From Lachnobacterium bovis DSM 14045 (lineage in GTDB: Bacteria; Bacillota; Clostridia; Lachnospirales; Lachnospiraceae), in assembly GCF_900107245.1 (NCBI RefSeq), contig NZ_FNPG01000005.1:120473-184472 (forward strand): DNA of 64,000 nucleotides. The letters run 5' to 3'. Within the stretch, counting starts at the first letter, position 1. Every line of letters begins with the position of its first letter. Below the pieces are notes generated by a model. It did no database searches and was not told the origin of the DNA. It saw only the letters and a program-made list of their open reading frames with translations. Both the position numbers and the translations under genes were made by a program. Shown piece after piece: positions 55,476-63,664 of this stretch.

Positions 55476-57032
55476 TTATATCACTTTTGTTGTCCATTTA
55501 GAACAGTCCCAAATATCTGTTGCAACATCATTATAAAACTCAGGTTCATGACAAACCATGATAATACTACCTTTATATTCATTTAAGGCTCTTTTTAACT
55601 CTTCTTTAGCATCTACATCCAAATGATTAGTTGGCTCATCTAAAACCAAAAGATTAGATGGTCTGTTTAAAATTTTACATAAACGAACTTTAGCTTGTTC
55701 TCCACCTGATAACACTCTTATTTGGCTATCTATGTGCTTTGCTGTAAGACCACATTTTGCAAGGGCTGCACGAACCTCTGCCTGATTCATTGATGGAAAT
55801 TCATCCCAAACTTCATCTATACAAGTTGAAGAATTATTATTTCCTGCCTCTTGTTCAAAATATCCAATATCTAAGTTTTCACCAAGTTCAACCTTACCTG
55901 AAATAGGTTTAATTATGCTAAGCAAACTCTTTAAAAGAGTAGATTTACCGATACCATTTGCACCCGTTAATACAATTCTACATCCACGCTCTATTTCAAA
56001 ATTTAAAGGTGATGATAATGGCGTATCATATCCAATCACAAGATCTTTGGCTGTTATCATAAATTTGCCTGGTGCTTTCGAATATAGAAAATTAAATTCT
56101 GGCTTTGGTTTTTCCACAACTTTTTCTATTCTATTCATCTTGTCTAGTTTTTTCTGTCTCGACATTGCCATATTTCTTGTTGAAATTCTAGCTTTATTTC
56201 TGGCTACAAAATCTTCTAATTCAGCAATTTCCTTTTGCTGACATTTATATGCTGCTTCTTGCTGTTCCTGCTGCATTGCAAAAACTTCTTCAAAATGCGC
56301 ATAACTTCCAGGATATCTATTTAATTTTCTATCATACATATGATAAATAATATTAATTACACTATCCATAAATGGTACATCATGTGAAATTAAAATAAAT
56401 GCATTTTCATATTCTTCTAAATACCTTTTAAGCCAAACAATATGTTCTTCATCTAAATAGTTAGTTGGCTCATCAAGCAATAATATTTCTGGTTTTTCTA
56501 GAAGAAGTTTAGCCAACAATACTTTTGTACGTTGACCACCAGATAATTCAGAAACATCATGATCTAATCCTAAATCCATAAGACCTAATGCTCTAGCGAC
56601 TTCCGAAACTTTAGAATCTATCATATAAAAATCATGTGCTTCTAAAAGTTCTTGGATTTCTCCAGTTTCTTCCATGTAAGCTGCCATTTCTTCATCAGTT
56701 GCTTCTGCCATCAAACCGTAGAGTTCATTAGCACGCGCTTCTAGTTGAAATAAAGAATCAAATGCTGATTTTAATACATCTTCTATCGTCATTCCTGGAT
56801 TCAAAACAGCATGTTGATCTAAATATCCAACACGAACATTTTTATTCCATTCGATTTTGCCCTCATCAGGTTGCATTTTGCCTGTTATGATACTCATGAA
56901 TGTTGATTTACCCTCACCATTTGCACCAACAAGACCAATATGTTCACCTTTTAAAAGGCGAAAACTAACATCATCAAAAATCTGACGATCTCCAAAACCG
57001 TGTGTTAAGTGTTCTACATTTAATACGCTCAT
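55476..57032 (-). CDS. ABC-F family ATPase (translation factor or ribosome protection)
   Basis: Two ABC domains in one chain with no membrane part: Walker A GANGEGKST (near 37) and GANGIGKST (near 350), signatures LSGGQRTKV and LSGGEQAKV, Walker B LLLDEPTNYLD and LVLDEPTNHLD. The interdomain linker (about 235-310) is basic and coiled, with RNKARIS. The 518-residue length fits YkpA/YbiT-like members. These act on the ribosomal E site; some give antibiotic resistance. A two-hairpin leader upstream hints at induced expression. Confidence 0.9.
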   Translation of the reverse strand: MSVLNVEHLTHGFGDRQIFDDVSFRLLKGEHIGLVGANGEGKSTFMSIITGKMQPDEGKIEWNKNVRVGYLDQHAVLNPGMTIEDVLKSAFDSLFQLEARANELYGLMAEATDEEMAAYMEETGEIQELLEAHDFYMIDSKVSEVARALGLMDLGLDHDVSELSGGQRTKVLLAKLLLEKPEILLLDEPTNYLDEEHIVWLKRYLEEYENAFILISHDVPFMDSVINIIYHMYDRKLNRYPGSYAHFEEVFAMQQEQQEAAYKCQQKEIAELEDFVARNKARISTRNMAMSRQKKLDKMNRIEKVVEKPKPEFNFLYSKAPGKFMITAKDLVIGYDTPLSSPLNFEIERGCRIVLTGANGIGKSTLLKSLLSIIKPISGKVELGENLDIGYFEQEAGNNNSSTCIDEVWDEFPSMNQAEVRAALAKCGLTAKHIDSQIRVLSGGEQAKVRLCKILNRPSNLLVLDEPTNHLDVDAKEELKRALNEYKGSIIMVCHEPEFYNDVATDIWDCSKWTTKVI

Positions 57033-57071
57033 TTATAAATATCCTCGTATTATATAGTAGTAGTTTTTAGA

Positions 57072-57142
57072 GACCCTCTCCAAGGTCTTTATAACTATTC
57101 AGTCATAGTCTTTTCTTTACCTTTTCTATAGGTTCGACTATG
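57072..57142 (-). promoter_or_regulatory. Leader of the ABC-F gene with two hairpins and a short ORF
   Basis: In transcript order: a stem of CATAGTC with GACTATG (57136-57142 and 57104-57110), an AUGACUGAAUAG three-codon ORF starting in its 3' arm, then a second stem GACC/GGTC with loop (57072-57087) followed by T/A-rich DNA. This layout recalls antibiotic-sensing attenuators of ABC-F genes. The second stem is short. Confidence 0.35.
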
Positions 57143-57239
57143 ATATTTAAGATGCTGTGGATTGGTTATTATTTCCTTTCTTTAAATTTTAACCATTAAC
57201 TAGGATTAATTTTTACTATCTTAGTGTTATACTTTACAT

Positions 57240-57327
57240 ATAGGCAAAAAGTGTTTAAAACTATAACAACTGATAATGGCTCTGAATTTGCAGATTTAGC
57301 AAATTTAGAATTACAAAATTATTGATT
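57240..57327 (+). pseudogene. IS30-family transposase remnant
   Basis: The plus-strand translation KVFKTITTDNGSEFADLANLE is the second DDE motif of IS30 transposases; the frame is open upstream for a few codons and ends in a TGA at 57326. Nothing else of the element is recognisable. Confidence 0.65.
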
Positions 57328-57531
57328 ATATGATGGCAATACATATATGAAATGAGTTGCTAAACTAGCTATAAAAATCAAACCTACAACTACTATATAA
57401 ATAGATTGCACTTTTTTTGTGAACCATTCAAATTTAGGCAATACAGTAAATCCTAAAGCTGCTAATCCTCCAGGTACCAATATTAATGCCAACGATACTA
57501 ATAATTTAATTTCTGTTGAAAAATTATTCAT
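57319..57531 (-). CDS. Small two-helix membrane protein
   Basis: 70 residues with two hydrophobic segments (about 9-30 and 44-64) joined by a short basic loop. AGGAAG precedes the ATG. Its stop overlaps the IS30 remnant on the other strand. Lies in the toxin region; an immunity role is possible but not shown. Confidence 0.6.
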   Translation of the reverse strand: MNNFSTEIKLLVSLALILVPGGLAALGFTVLPKFEWFTKKVQSIYIVVVGLIFIASLATHFIYVLPSYNQ

Positions 57532-57681
57532 ATTTTCTTCCTACTAAAATCTATTTATAGCAAAGGCATTTGTTTTTTCCTCGACTGTCACAAATCTTTT
57601 AATAGTGTAAACTTCTCCCCTTATCTTTTAGGATGAAATCCTTAATTTTAGTTTCAACATATGAATTTAGATTGCTTTAAA

Positions 57682-57885
57682 TTATCTTCTCAATTTTGAA
57701 AAAAAACAAAAATAGAAAATTACAATCATTACTACTTGTGCAATGCAAATAAATAACATGTATAATCTTTTCAGCTTTTTAGATACCTTTTCATTCTTTT
57801 CAATAGCTACTAATCCCTTTATCAAAATTCTTCCTATCAAAAACCACACTAACCATGCAATAATAACTTCAACAGCTGGTGTCAT
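57682..57885 (-). CDS. Small two-helix membrane protein
   Basis: 67 residues, hydrophobic segments at about 5-25 and 42-60, Lys-rich cytosolic loop between them. AGGAGG is seven bases before the ATG. Not recognised. Same context as the neighbouring small membrane genes. Confidence 0.6.
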   Translation of the reverse strand: MTPAVEVIIAWLVWFLIGRILIKGLVAIEKNEKVSKKLKRLYMLFICIAQVVMIVIFYFCFFSKLRR

Positions 57886-57921
57886 TCTTCTTCCTCCTAA
57901 CTATATACAATATTAAAACTC

Positions 57922-57964
57922 TTTAATTTAAACAGAGTAATATTTTTAATTTAAACAGAGTAAT
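57922..57964. repeat. Two 20-bp direct repeats
   Basis: TTTAATTTAAACAGAGTAAT occurs at 57922-57941 and 57945-57964, a 23-bp period, in the gap between two small genes. Confidence 0.7.
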
Positions 57965-57984
57965 TTTTTTAATTTTTCTTAAAA

Positions 57985-58446
57985 TTAAAATTTTTTAATA
58001 CTCATGTTATCTAACGAAAAAGCATAATTTATTCCTTCTATACTCACAATTATTGCCTCATTTTTTCCAAGCAAATCTATATACTCTTGATCTGATGTAA
58101 ACTCAATTGGTATCTTTTCTCCATCTTGAGCTAACATAGTATTTTCTTCAAGATCGAACGTCTTAAAATATAGTTTTTTGTACTTCAACTGAACGCAATT
58201 TTCTTTTATATTTTTTATCAGTTTTCTAAAAAAAATTATGTCCTTTAATGGATAATATACTATACTAGCAATTATCATAAGCACCGAAATAATCAAGTAC
58301 ATCCAAAACCTTATTTCAAAACTCCACCTATAGATATATATAATACACATACTAATTGGTATTAATATCCATTTCAACATTGTTTTCATTATTGATTTTC
58401 TATCCGCAATCGCAAACTCTAATCTTTTTACAAAGTTATCACTCAT
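57985..58446 (-). CDS. Unknown two-helix membrane protein with cytosolic C-terminal domain
   Basis: 153 residues from the ATG at 58446 (behind GGAGG at 11 bases; the frame continues to 58548 through IS remnant DNA). Two hydrophobic segments (about 22-40 and 45-63), then a beta-rich 90-residue domain ending SIEGINYAFSLDNMS. Such proteins are common as immunity proteins against Rhs toxins, but this one has no toxin directly upstream. Confidence 0.6.
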   Translation of the reverse strand: MSDNFVKRLEFAIADRKSIMKTMLKWILIPISMCIIYIYRWSFEIRFWMYLIISVLMIIASIVYYPLKDIIFFRKLIKNIKENCVQLKYKKLYFKTFDLEENTMLAQDGEKIPIEFTSDQEYIDLLGKNEAIIVSIEGINYAFSLDNMSIKKF

Positions 58447-58469
58447 TTTAATATAAACCTCCATGCTAT

Positions 58470-58620
58470 AAATTAAAACAGAACTGGGCCACCCAATAAT
58501 TATGCTAAAAGTATTGGAGCATATAAAATTCTCCGTATTCTTGAGCAAAATTATGGTATTGCCATCAGCGTCGGCAGAGTGTACCGACTCATGACTGCAA
58601 TGAATTTACCTAAAATATTC
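58470..58620 (+). pseudogene. IS3-family OrfB remnant
   Basis: Plus-strand translation contains GAYKILRILEQNYGIAIS and VGRVYRLMTAMNLP, the N-terminal HTH_21 region of an IS3 transposase of a different subgroup from the complete copy at 52.6 kb. Both ends are lost. Confidence 0.65.
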
Positions 58621-58628
58621 TACTATCT

Positions 58629-59237
58629 TTACGGCATTTCAAGCGCCAAAAAATAAAATATAGTAATAATTAATACATATACTACAATATATGCCCCTAT
58701 TAAAACATTGTTCAAATTATATTCTTTTTCTATGGCGTTAAAATTTTGGCAAGCATATGATTCAAATTTTTCTTTTAAAAGTGATAAACTTCTTTTCTTT
58801 TCATCAGATTTAAACATCATATCATTATACTTAACTATATTATCATCTTTCAACTTAAACACATTGAACTTTGCTTCTTCACAATTATAACTTTGTCTTC
58901 TTAAACTAGTTTTACGCATAACATTATAATCAACAACTTCATTGAATTTTATATTTCCACTTGTTATTTTGATATTTGATTTACGCGTAACGTAAACTGT
59001 ATAAAAACATAATGTTTCATCTTGATTAATAACACTATATGATGTCTTATGCTTTAATTTCATAAACCTTTTAATAACATATATATCTCTAATTACGCAA
59101 AAACATGCAAAAATCATCCCTATTTCAAACTTGAATATTATGCATATAACAAATATAGTGCCTAAATTCATAGATTCATTAGTTGCTATGTCTAATCCGA
59201 ACTTATTTAATGTCTTTTTTCTAGCTACTAATTGCAT
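58629..59237 (-). CDS. Membrane protein overlapping an Rhs tip, candidate cognate immunity protein
   Basis: 202 residues with two close N-terminal hydrophobic segments (about 25-52), a 120-residue cytosolic part and a C-terminal helix (about 178-198). Its ATG overlaps the stop region of the displaced Rhs tip (GTAGAATGCAATTAG), so the two are translationally coupled. That is the arrangement of toxin and immunity genes. No named family recognised. Confidence 0.65.
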   Translation of the reverse strand: MQLVARKKTLNKFGLDIATNESMNLGTIFVICIIFKFEIGMIFACFCVIRDIYVIKRFMKLKHKTSYSVINQDETLCFYTVYVTRKSNIKITSGNIKFNEVVDYNVMRKTSLRRQSYNCEEAKFNVFKLKDDNIVKYNDMMFKSDEKKRSLSLLKEKFESYACQNFNAIEKEYNLNNVLIGAYIVVYVLIITIFYFLALEMP

Positions 59238-60163
59238 TCTACTGTTCCTACCTTTTCCTTAGATTTCTCATCAAAAAAATAGTTCGACAATATCGAAGAC
59301 ATCGTTCCACATGTATAACTATATATATCTTTATATGCCTCACAAATACATTCTGCTGTCTTTCCTATTCCGCATTCTTTAGCTCTATCAAATACGGGAT
59401 TTACAAATTTTTCTAATCCTGCCTGTGCACCTCCTGCACATAAACTGTCCATAAGCATTTCTCGCTCTGTCCTTCCACCTGAAACATGCTCTGTTATCTC
59501 TGTTCCAACAAAGCCGCCAACAAATTGACCTCCTGCTCCACCTATAAAAGCAGCTATCGTTCCATTTACTGCTCCACCAAGGAATCCATCCGAAAATCTT
59601 CCGCCAGTCGTCATATTGGATACTCCACCTATTACTGCGGCTGTTGTTCCACTTATTGCTACTGCAGCCGCTGAAACTCCTATTACAGGTGCAAATGCGG
59701 CTCCTGCAGCTATAATAGCTGCTCCACCAACTATATTTACAGCATCTCTATGTTTCTCATAAAACTTTCCAACCGCCTTTGCAGCCTTTTTTGTCTTATC
59801 CTTAACCCACTTAATTGGATTTGGCCACATACCATTCAAGTCATTCATCAGCATTCCATTGTTGTAACAATAACCGTATCTATTTAGGGTAAATGGCATT
59901 TCTATAAAACCGCGGACTTTATCTGTTCCTGAAAATCTTCCTTCTTCTGGGCGATATTCCCTGGCCTCTGCGAAATAGTCATCTGCTATGTTATCTCGCT
60001 GATATCCTACGAAGCCAAATGGATTAACTAAATCTGCTATTTTTCCAAGTGCATTCTTAAGAGTATTTACTCCATTTAGGATGTCTTGACCAAATTCATC
60101 ATATCCATATGTTGCTTCAAGTACACCTGCACCATTTGACATACGCATTGTGCTTCCTAGCAT
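59228..60163 (-). CDS. Displaced Rhs C-terminal tip (partial core plus toxin domain)
   Basis: The first 135 residues are the end of an Rhs core (FGFVGYQRDNIADDYFAEAREYRPEEGRF, then RYGYCYNNGMLMNDLNG), about 88% identical in DNA to the same part of the full Rhs gene at 61.7-62.1 kb. After KKAAKAVGKF it diverges into a Gly/Ala-rich pretoxin segment (about 145-225) and an unknown Cys-containing end (about 245-311). There is no good ribosome site at the ATG, so it is likely silent until recombined into a full gene. Toxin activity unknown. Confidence 0.72.
   Translation of the reverse strand: MLGSTMRMSNGAGVLEATYGYDEFGQDILNGVNTLKNALGKIADLVNPFGFVGYQRDNIADDYFAEAREYRPEEGRFSGTDKVRGFIEMPFTLNRYGYCYNNGMLMNDLNGMWPNPIKWVKDKTKKAAKAVGKFYEKHRDAVNIVGGAAIIAAGAAFAPVIGVSAAAVAISGTTAAVIGGVSNMTTGGRFSDGFLGGAVNGTIAAFIGGAGGQFVGGFVGTEITEHVSGGRTEREMLMDSLCAGGAQAGLEKFVNPVFDRAKECGIGKTAECICEAYKDIYSYTCGTMSSILSNYFFDEKSKEKVGTVECN
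59760..60160. repeat. 401-bp direct repeat, copy 1 (Rhs core end)
   Basis: Matches 61665-62065 over equal length without gaps that I could find, with scattered, mostly silent differences. The homology ends exactly at CTTCCTAG on one side and near the KF codons on the other. It is a ready substrate for tip exchange. Confidence 0.85.
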
Positions 60164-60200
60164 ATTTCTTTAATCTCATTTATATATATTTCTACATGGT

Positions 60201-60395
60201 TTATTTATGAATTATATAAACTATAACTACTAGTGCAATCACAAAATCAATCAGTGGACCAAAAATTTGTAGATAATTTTTGGCTATTTTTTTATGTTTT
60301 TTAATTAAAATTCTATATGGAACAAAAATTAAAACATTACTTAAAAACATCAAAGCTACTATAACTATTGCCATATCCTGCGAATTTTTAATCAT
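60201..60395 (-). CDS. Small membrane protein after the Rhs gene
   Basis: 64 residues, hydrophobic segments at about 8-27 and 45-62. GGAGG precedes the ATG, which overlaps the end of the 138-residue gene by eight bases. Coupled to it and to the Rhs gene; possible second immunity component. Confidence 0.6.
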   Translation of the reverse strand: MIKNSQDMAIVIVALMFLSNVLIFVPYRILIKKHKKIAKNYLQIFGPLIDFVIALVVIVYIIHK

Positions 60396-60804
60396 TTAAT
60401 AATGCCTCCATTTTATATATTTCCTGTGTTTCCGGTACTATATAAACCATCACGTATTCCCCACGTCTATAGTTTTTTTTTCTATCCTCAATTTTATAAT
60501 AAGCGTTATCAGCCATTATAAAAACTATCCATTCTCCTGAATCATTTCTTTTATTTGATTCAATTATTCCACATTCGACATTGAAATCCTCATTATATAT
60601 TTCCACTGAAGCTTTTATTGCTGGAATTAAGAATATAATTATTCCTAATGTCGCACCTAATATATTTCCTAAATAAATTACATGTTCAACTATATGCAAT
60701 TTTTCTTTATTTAAAAAAGCCCTTATTTCAAAGCCCAGCCCTATGGATAGGAAATAAAATCCTCCTACTCCTAAAAAATAATAAAGTGCAACTTTTGATG
60801 TCAT
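60388..60804 (-). CDS. Membrane protein directly after Rhs, candidate immunity protein
   Basis: 138 residues: two hydrophobic segments (about 5-25 and 42-65), then a cytosolic beta-rich part with EWIVFIMADNAYYKIEDRKK. It starts 16 bases after the Rhs stop behind GAGGAG, the usual position of an Rhs immunity gene. No known family recognised. Confidence 0.65.
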   Translation of the reverse strand: MTSKVALYYFLGVGGFYFLSIGLGFEIRAFLNKEKLHIVEHVIYLGNILGATLGIIIFLIPAIKASVEIYNEDFNVECGIIESNKRNDSGEWIVFIMADNAYYKIEDRKKNYRRGEYVMVYIVPETQEIYKMEALLND

Positions 60805-60820
60805 TTTTTTCTCCTCATCG

Positions 60821-63664
60821 TTATTTTTTTTCTACTTCTCTCTTATTGGCTAATTCATTATTTTTTTTGTCTAATGAATTAATAATAATATTACCAAGTA
60901 CTGTACTTCCGCCTATGTCGCACGCATACTTATGTAACCCTATCCATATACGTCCAAATGTATCTAAATCAGTAATACCATCATATATTCCTGAATGTAC
61001 GCCTGAGAAAAAGCCCTGAGCACTTCCTGATATTAATCCATTTTTAATTGCATCTAAACAATTTTTTCCTGATGTTACCGATGAATAAAAACTACTAGTT
61101 AAACCTGCCAAAAAATTTATAACACTACTCTTTAGAATAAACTTGCCCAAACCTTTTTCAATCTCATATCCTGGATTAGGATTACACGCACCTCCAACTG
61201 ACGTAATTACACCATTTATCGCTCCACTTGTTGCGCCATCCCAAAAATTATCAAAACTTTTTTCTCCCGTTATCACATTTGCAAATCCTGAAGCAACAGA
61301 AGAAAAACCCACATTTGTTATTATACTCTTTCTTAATGCAGATTCTGTAACTTTTTCTACCCCCATTTTTGCAGCAGTAGATTCTACAATTGGACTTGAT
61401 GCTATCGCAGGAGCTGCAACTATTGCAGTTGCAACTATTCCTCCTGCTATTGCTCCTTTCTTTACGTTTTTTGCTGTTATTTTTCCTTTTGTATACATAT
61501 CACCTGCTGCTGCTAATCCAGCACCTGCACCTACTCCAATTGCAATCTTTGCTGCTGCCGCTACAGCTGGAGCTGCAATTCCTCCTGTTGCAACTATTAA
61601 TCCTGCAGTAGCTGCCACAGTTGCAACTCCAATACCTATCCCTACTATTTTTTTATGTTTTTCACAAAATTTTCCGACCGCCTTAGCAGCCTTTTTTGTC
61701 TTATCCTTAACCCACTTAATTGGATTTGGCCACATACCATTCAAGTCATTCATCAGCATTCCGTTGTTGTAACAATAGCCGTATCTATTTAGGGTAAATG
61801 GCATTTCTATAAAGCCTCGGACTTTATCTATTCCTGAAAATCTTCCTTCTTCTGGACGATATTCTCTGGCTTCTGCAAAATAATCATCTGCTATGTTATC
61901 TAACTGATATCCTACGAATCCAAATGGGTTTACCAAATCTGCTACTTTTCCTAAAGTATTCTTTAATGTATTGATTCCGTCTAGAATCTCTTGTCCAAAT
62001 TCATCATAGGCATATGTTGCTTGTAAGACTCCAGCACCATTTGACATACGCATTGTACTTCCTAGATCATCGTTTAGGAATGTATATCTATTTTGAGGTT
62101 GGAAGTTATATCCACTATCACTAAATGCAGCTATATCTGCACCAGATTTTTCACTCATGTTCATGGCTATATCTGTGCTAGACTCTACAAGTTCTTCATC
62201 TGCCCATGTGAATGTTTGAGTTGATGCATTTATTGGCATGCTTGCTGTTATGTCTGCTGGTGTATTTGCTGGCACACTTGCTGTTATGTCTGCTGATACA
62301 TTTGTTGGCACACTTCCAATTGTATTTGCAACTATATCTTCACTTGCTTTTAGGTCATAATCATAGCTTGTGCTACTTAGCATATTTCTATATTCTTTTG
62401 TTAAATCTATTACATAATCAACCCTTGATGTAGGATTCATTATCTGTGTTTTTGTATTAAGTTGTTGCATTGGATCTAAACCAGCTGCAAGATTTTTGGC
62501 AACATCAACTTGTGACATATTACTAACTTTTGCTTGAGTTACTTGTTTACTTAATTGCTGTCTTACCTCGCCACTTAACTGTGGGCTTGATAAATTACCT
62601 ACCTGTCTTGATACTCTATGTCCTAGTCCATCATAAGAATATCTTGCAATTAAACCTTTTGCATCTGTTGCCTGCTCTAATCTATTTAATGCTCCATAAA
62701 GATATGTATTCTTTATTTTGCCATTTTCCGTTACCTGACTTAAGTTTCCTCGTTTATCATAAGCGTAACTTAAAATCTTTTCTATTGAATTATTATTTAC
62801 AACTTTTACTTTGTCTACAGGATTTATGTTACTTGTAGATTTACTACTTAATCCTACTGAGTTTATATTAGGACCAACTTCTATTGTCTTTTTAATCAAC
62901 TGATTCATCGCATTATAACTATATGATTCTCGTTGATTTTTTCCGAAGTCTACAAGGCTTGTTCTATTTCCAAATGCATCATATTCATATTTTCTTAATA
63001 GGCTACCATCTTTAGTTACGCTTTCAACTCTTCCAATTGCATCATAACCATATGCATAGTTTCCATTATCTTCTGAAACATCTCTACGAATCTTACTGAT
63101 TCCTGTTCTATTAAACATGTCATCATACTGATATCTATAGTCATCCAAAATTCCTTTAGCATCAGTATTTATTAGTCTACTTAAATAGCCTCTATCATTG
63201 TATTCGTATGCCTGGCTTGTTCCATTATTTAATGTTTTACCAATTAATCGGCCCATATGATCATATTTAAAGCTTGCGATTTTCCTTGTTTTTTGAGCTA
63301 CTTGGTCTAAATCTGTTGAGCCATGAATTCCCTGATTATGAGCTAATTTTCCAGCATGGTTCTTCTCATTAAATCTTTCAATTTCTCTTACTTGTGTAAG
63401 ATGGAGCTCTTTATCGTAATCATAGAGCAATGTTCTACCATCTGGATATGTCATGCTCTTCTTTTCGCCTGAGATTCCATATGTATATGACACTTCTTTT
63501 CCATCTGGATATACTACTTTTGTAGCCTGACCATTGGCATTATTTGTGATTTTTGTAATTCCAAGCCAATCTTCTACCTGGCTTAAATTTCTTAGTGCAT
63601 CATATGAAAGTTTTACTTCTTTTCCATCTGCATAAGTTATCTTACTTACATTTCCAGATGGTAT
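60821..63664 (-). CDS. Rhs-family polymorphic toxin, 5' part cut off by an IS element
   Basis: About 947 residues remain; the frame is open up to the IS at 63665, so the ATG at 63493 is internal. YD repeats (YDHMGRLIGKT, YGYDAIGRVESV, YEYDAFGNRTSL, YAYDKRGNLSQV, YSYDGLGHRVSR) form the shell. A linker with near-repeated ITASVPANTPAD units (about residues 395-425 of the ATG form) follows. The core end GYQLDNIADDYF...RYGYCYNNG leads to a Gly/Ala-rich pretoxin and an unknown C-terminal toxin (about 760-890). Two small membrane genes follow at once. The N-terminus lies beyond the window or is lost. Confidence 0.85.
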   Translation of the reverse strand: MPSGNVSKITYADGKEVKLSYDALRNLSQVEDWLGITKITNNANGQATKVVYPDGKEVSYTYGISGEKKSMTYPDGRTLLYDYDKELHLTQVREIERFNEKNHAGKLAHNQGIHGSTDLDQVAQKTRKIASFKYDHMGRLIGKTLNNGTSQAYEYNDRGYLSRLINTDAKGILDDYRYQYDDMFNRTGISKIRRDVSEDNGNYAYGYDAIGRVESVTKDGSLLRKYEYDAFGNRTSLVDFGKNQRESYSYNAMNQLIKKTIEVGPNINSVGLSSKSTSNINPVDKVKVVNNNSIEKILSYAYDKRGNLSQVTENGKIKNTYLYGALNRLEQATDAKGLIARYSYDGLGHRVSRQVGNLSSPQLSGEVRQQLSKQVTQAKVSNMSQVDVAKNLAAGLDPMQQLNTKTQIMNPTSRVDYVIDLTKEYRNMLSSTSYDYDLKASEDIVANTIGSVPTNVSADITASVPANTPADITASMPINASTQTFTWADEELVESSTDIAMNMSEKSGADIAAFSDSGYNFQPQNRYTFLNDDLGSTMRMSNGAGVLQATYAYDEFGQEILDGINTLKNTLGKVADLVNPFGFVGYQLDNIADDYFAEAREYRPEEGRFSGIDKVRGFIEMPFTLNRYGYCYNNGMLMNDLNGMWPNPIKWVKDKTKKAAKAVGKFCEKHKKIVGIGIGVATVAATAGLIVATGGIAAPAVAAAAKIAIGVGAGAGLAAAGDMYTKGKITAKNVKKGAIAGGIVATAIVAAPAIASSPIVESTAAKMGVEKVTESALRKSIITNVGFSSVASGFANVITGEKSFDNFWDGATSGAINGVITSVGGACNPNPGYEIEKGLGKFILKSSVINFLAGLTSSFYSSVTSGKNCLDAIKNGLISGSAQGFFSGVHSGIYDGITDLDTFGRIWIGLHKYACDIGGSTVLGNIIINSLDKKNNELANKREVEKK
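61665..62065. repeat. 401-bp direct repeat, copy 2 (within full Rhs gene)
   Basis: Counterpart of 59760-60160; lies at the boundary between the Rhs core and its variable tip. Confidence 0.85.

Noticed and set aside
61143..61772. 209-residue plus-strand ORF opposite the Rhs tip
   Set aside because: It mirrors the Gly/Ala-rich Rhs coding sequence (Pro/Ala/Ile-rich in antisense) and has no start signals.
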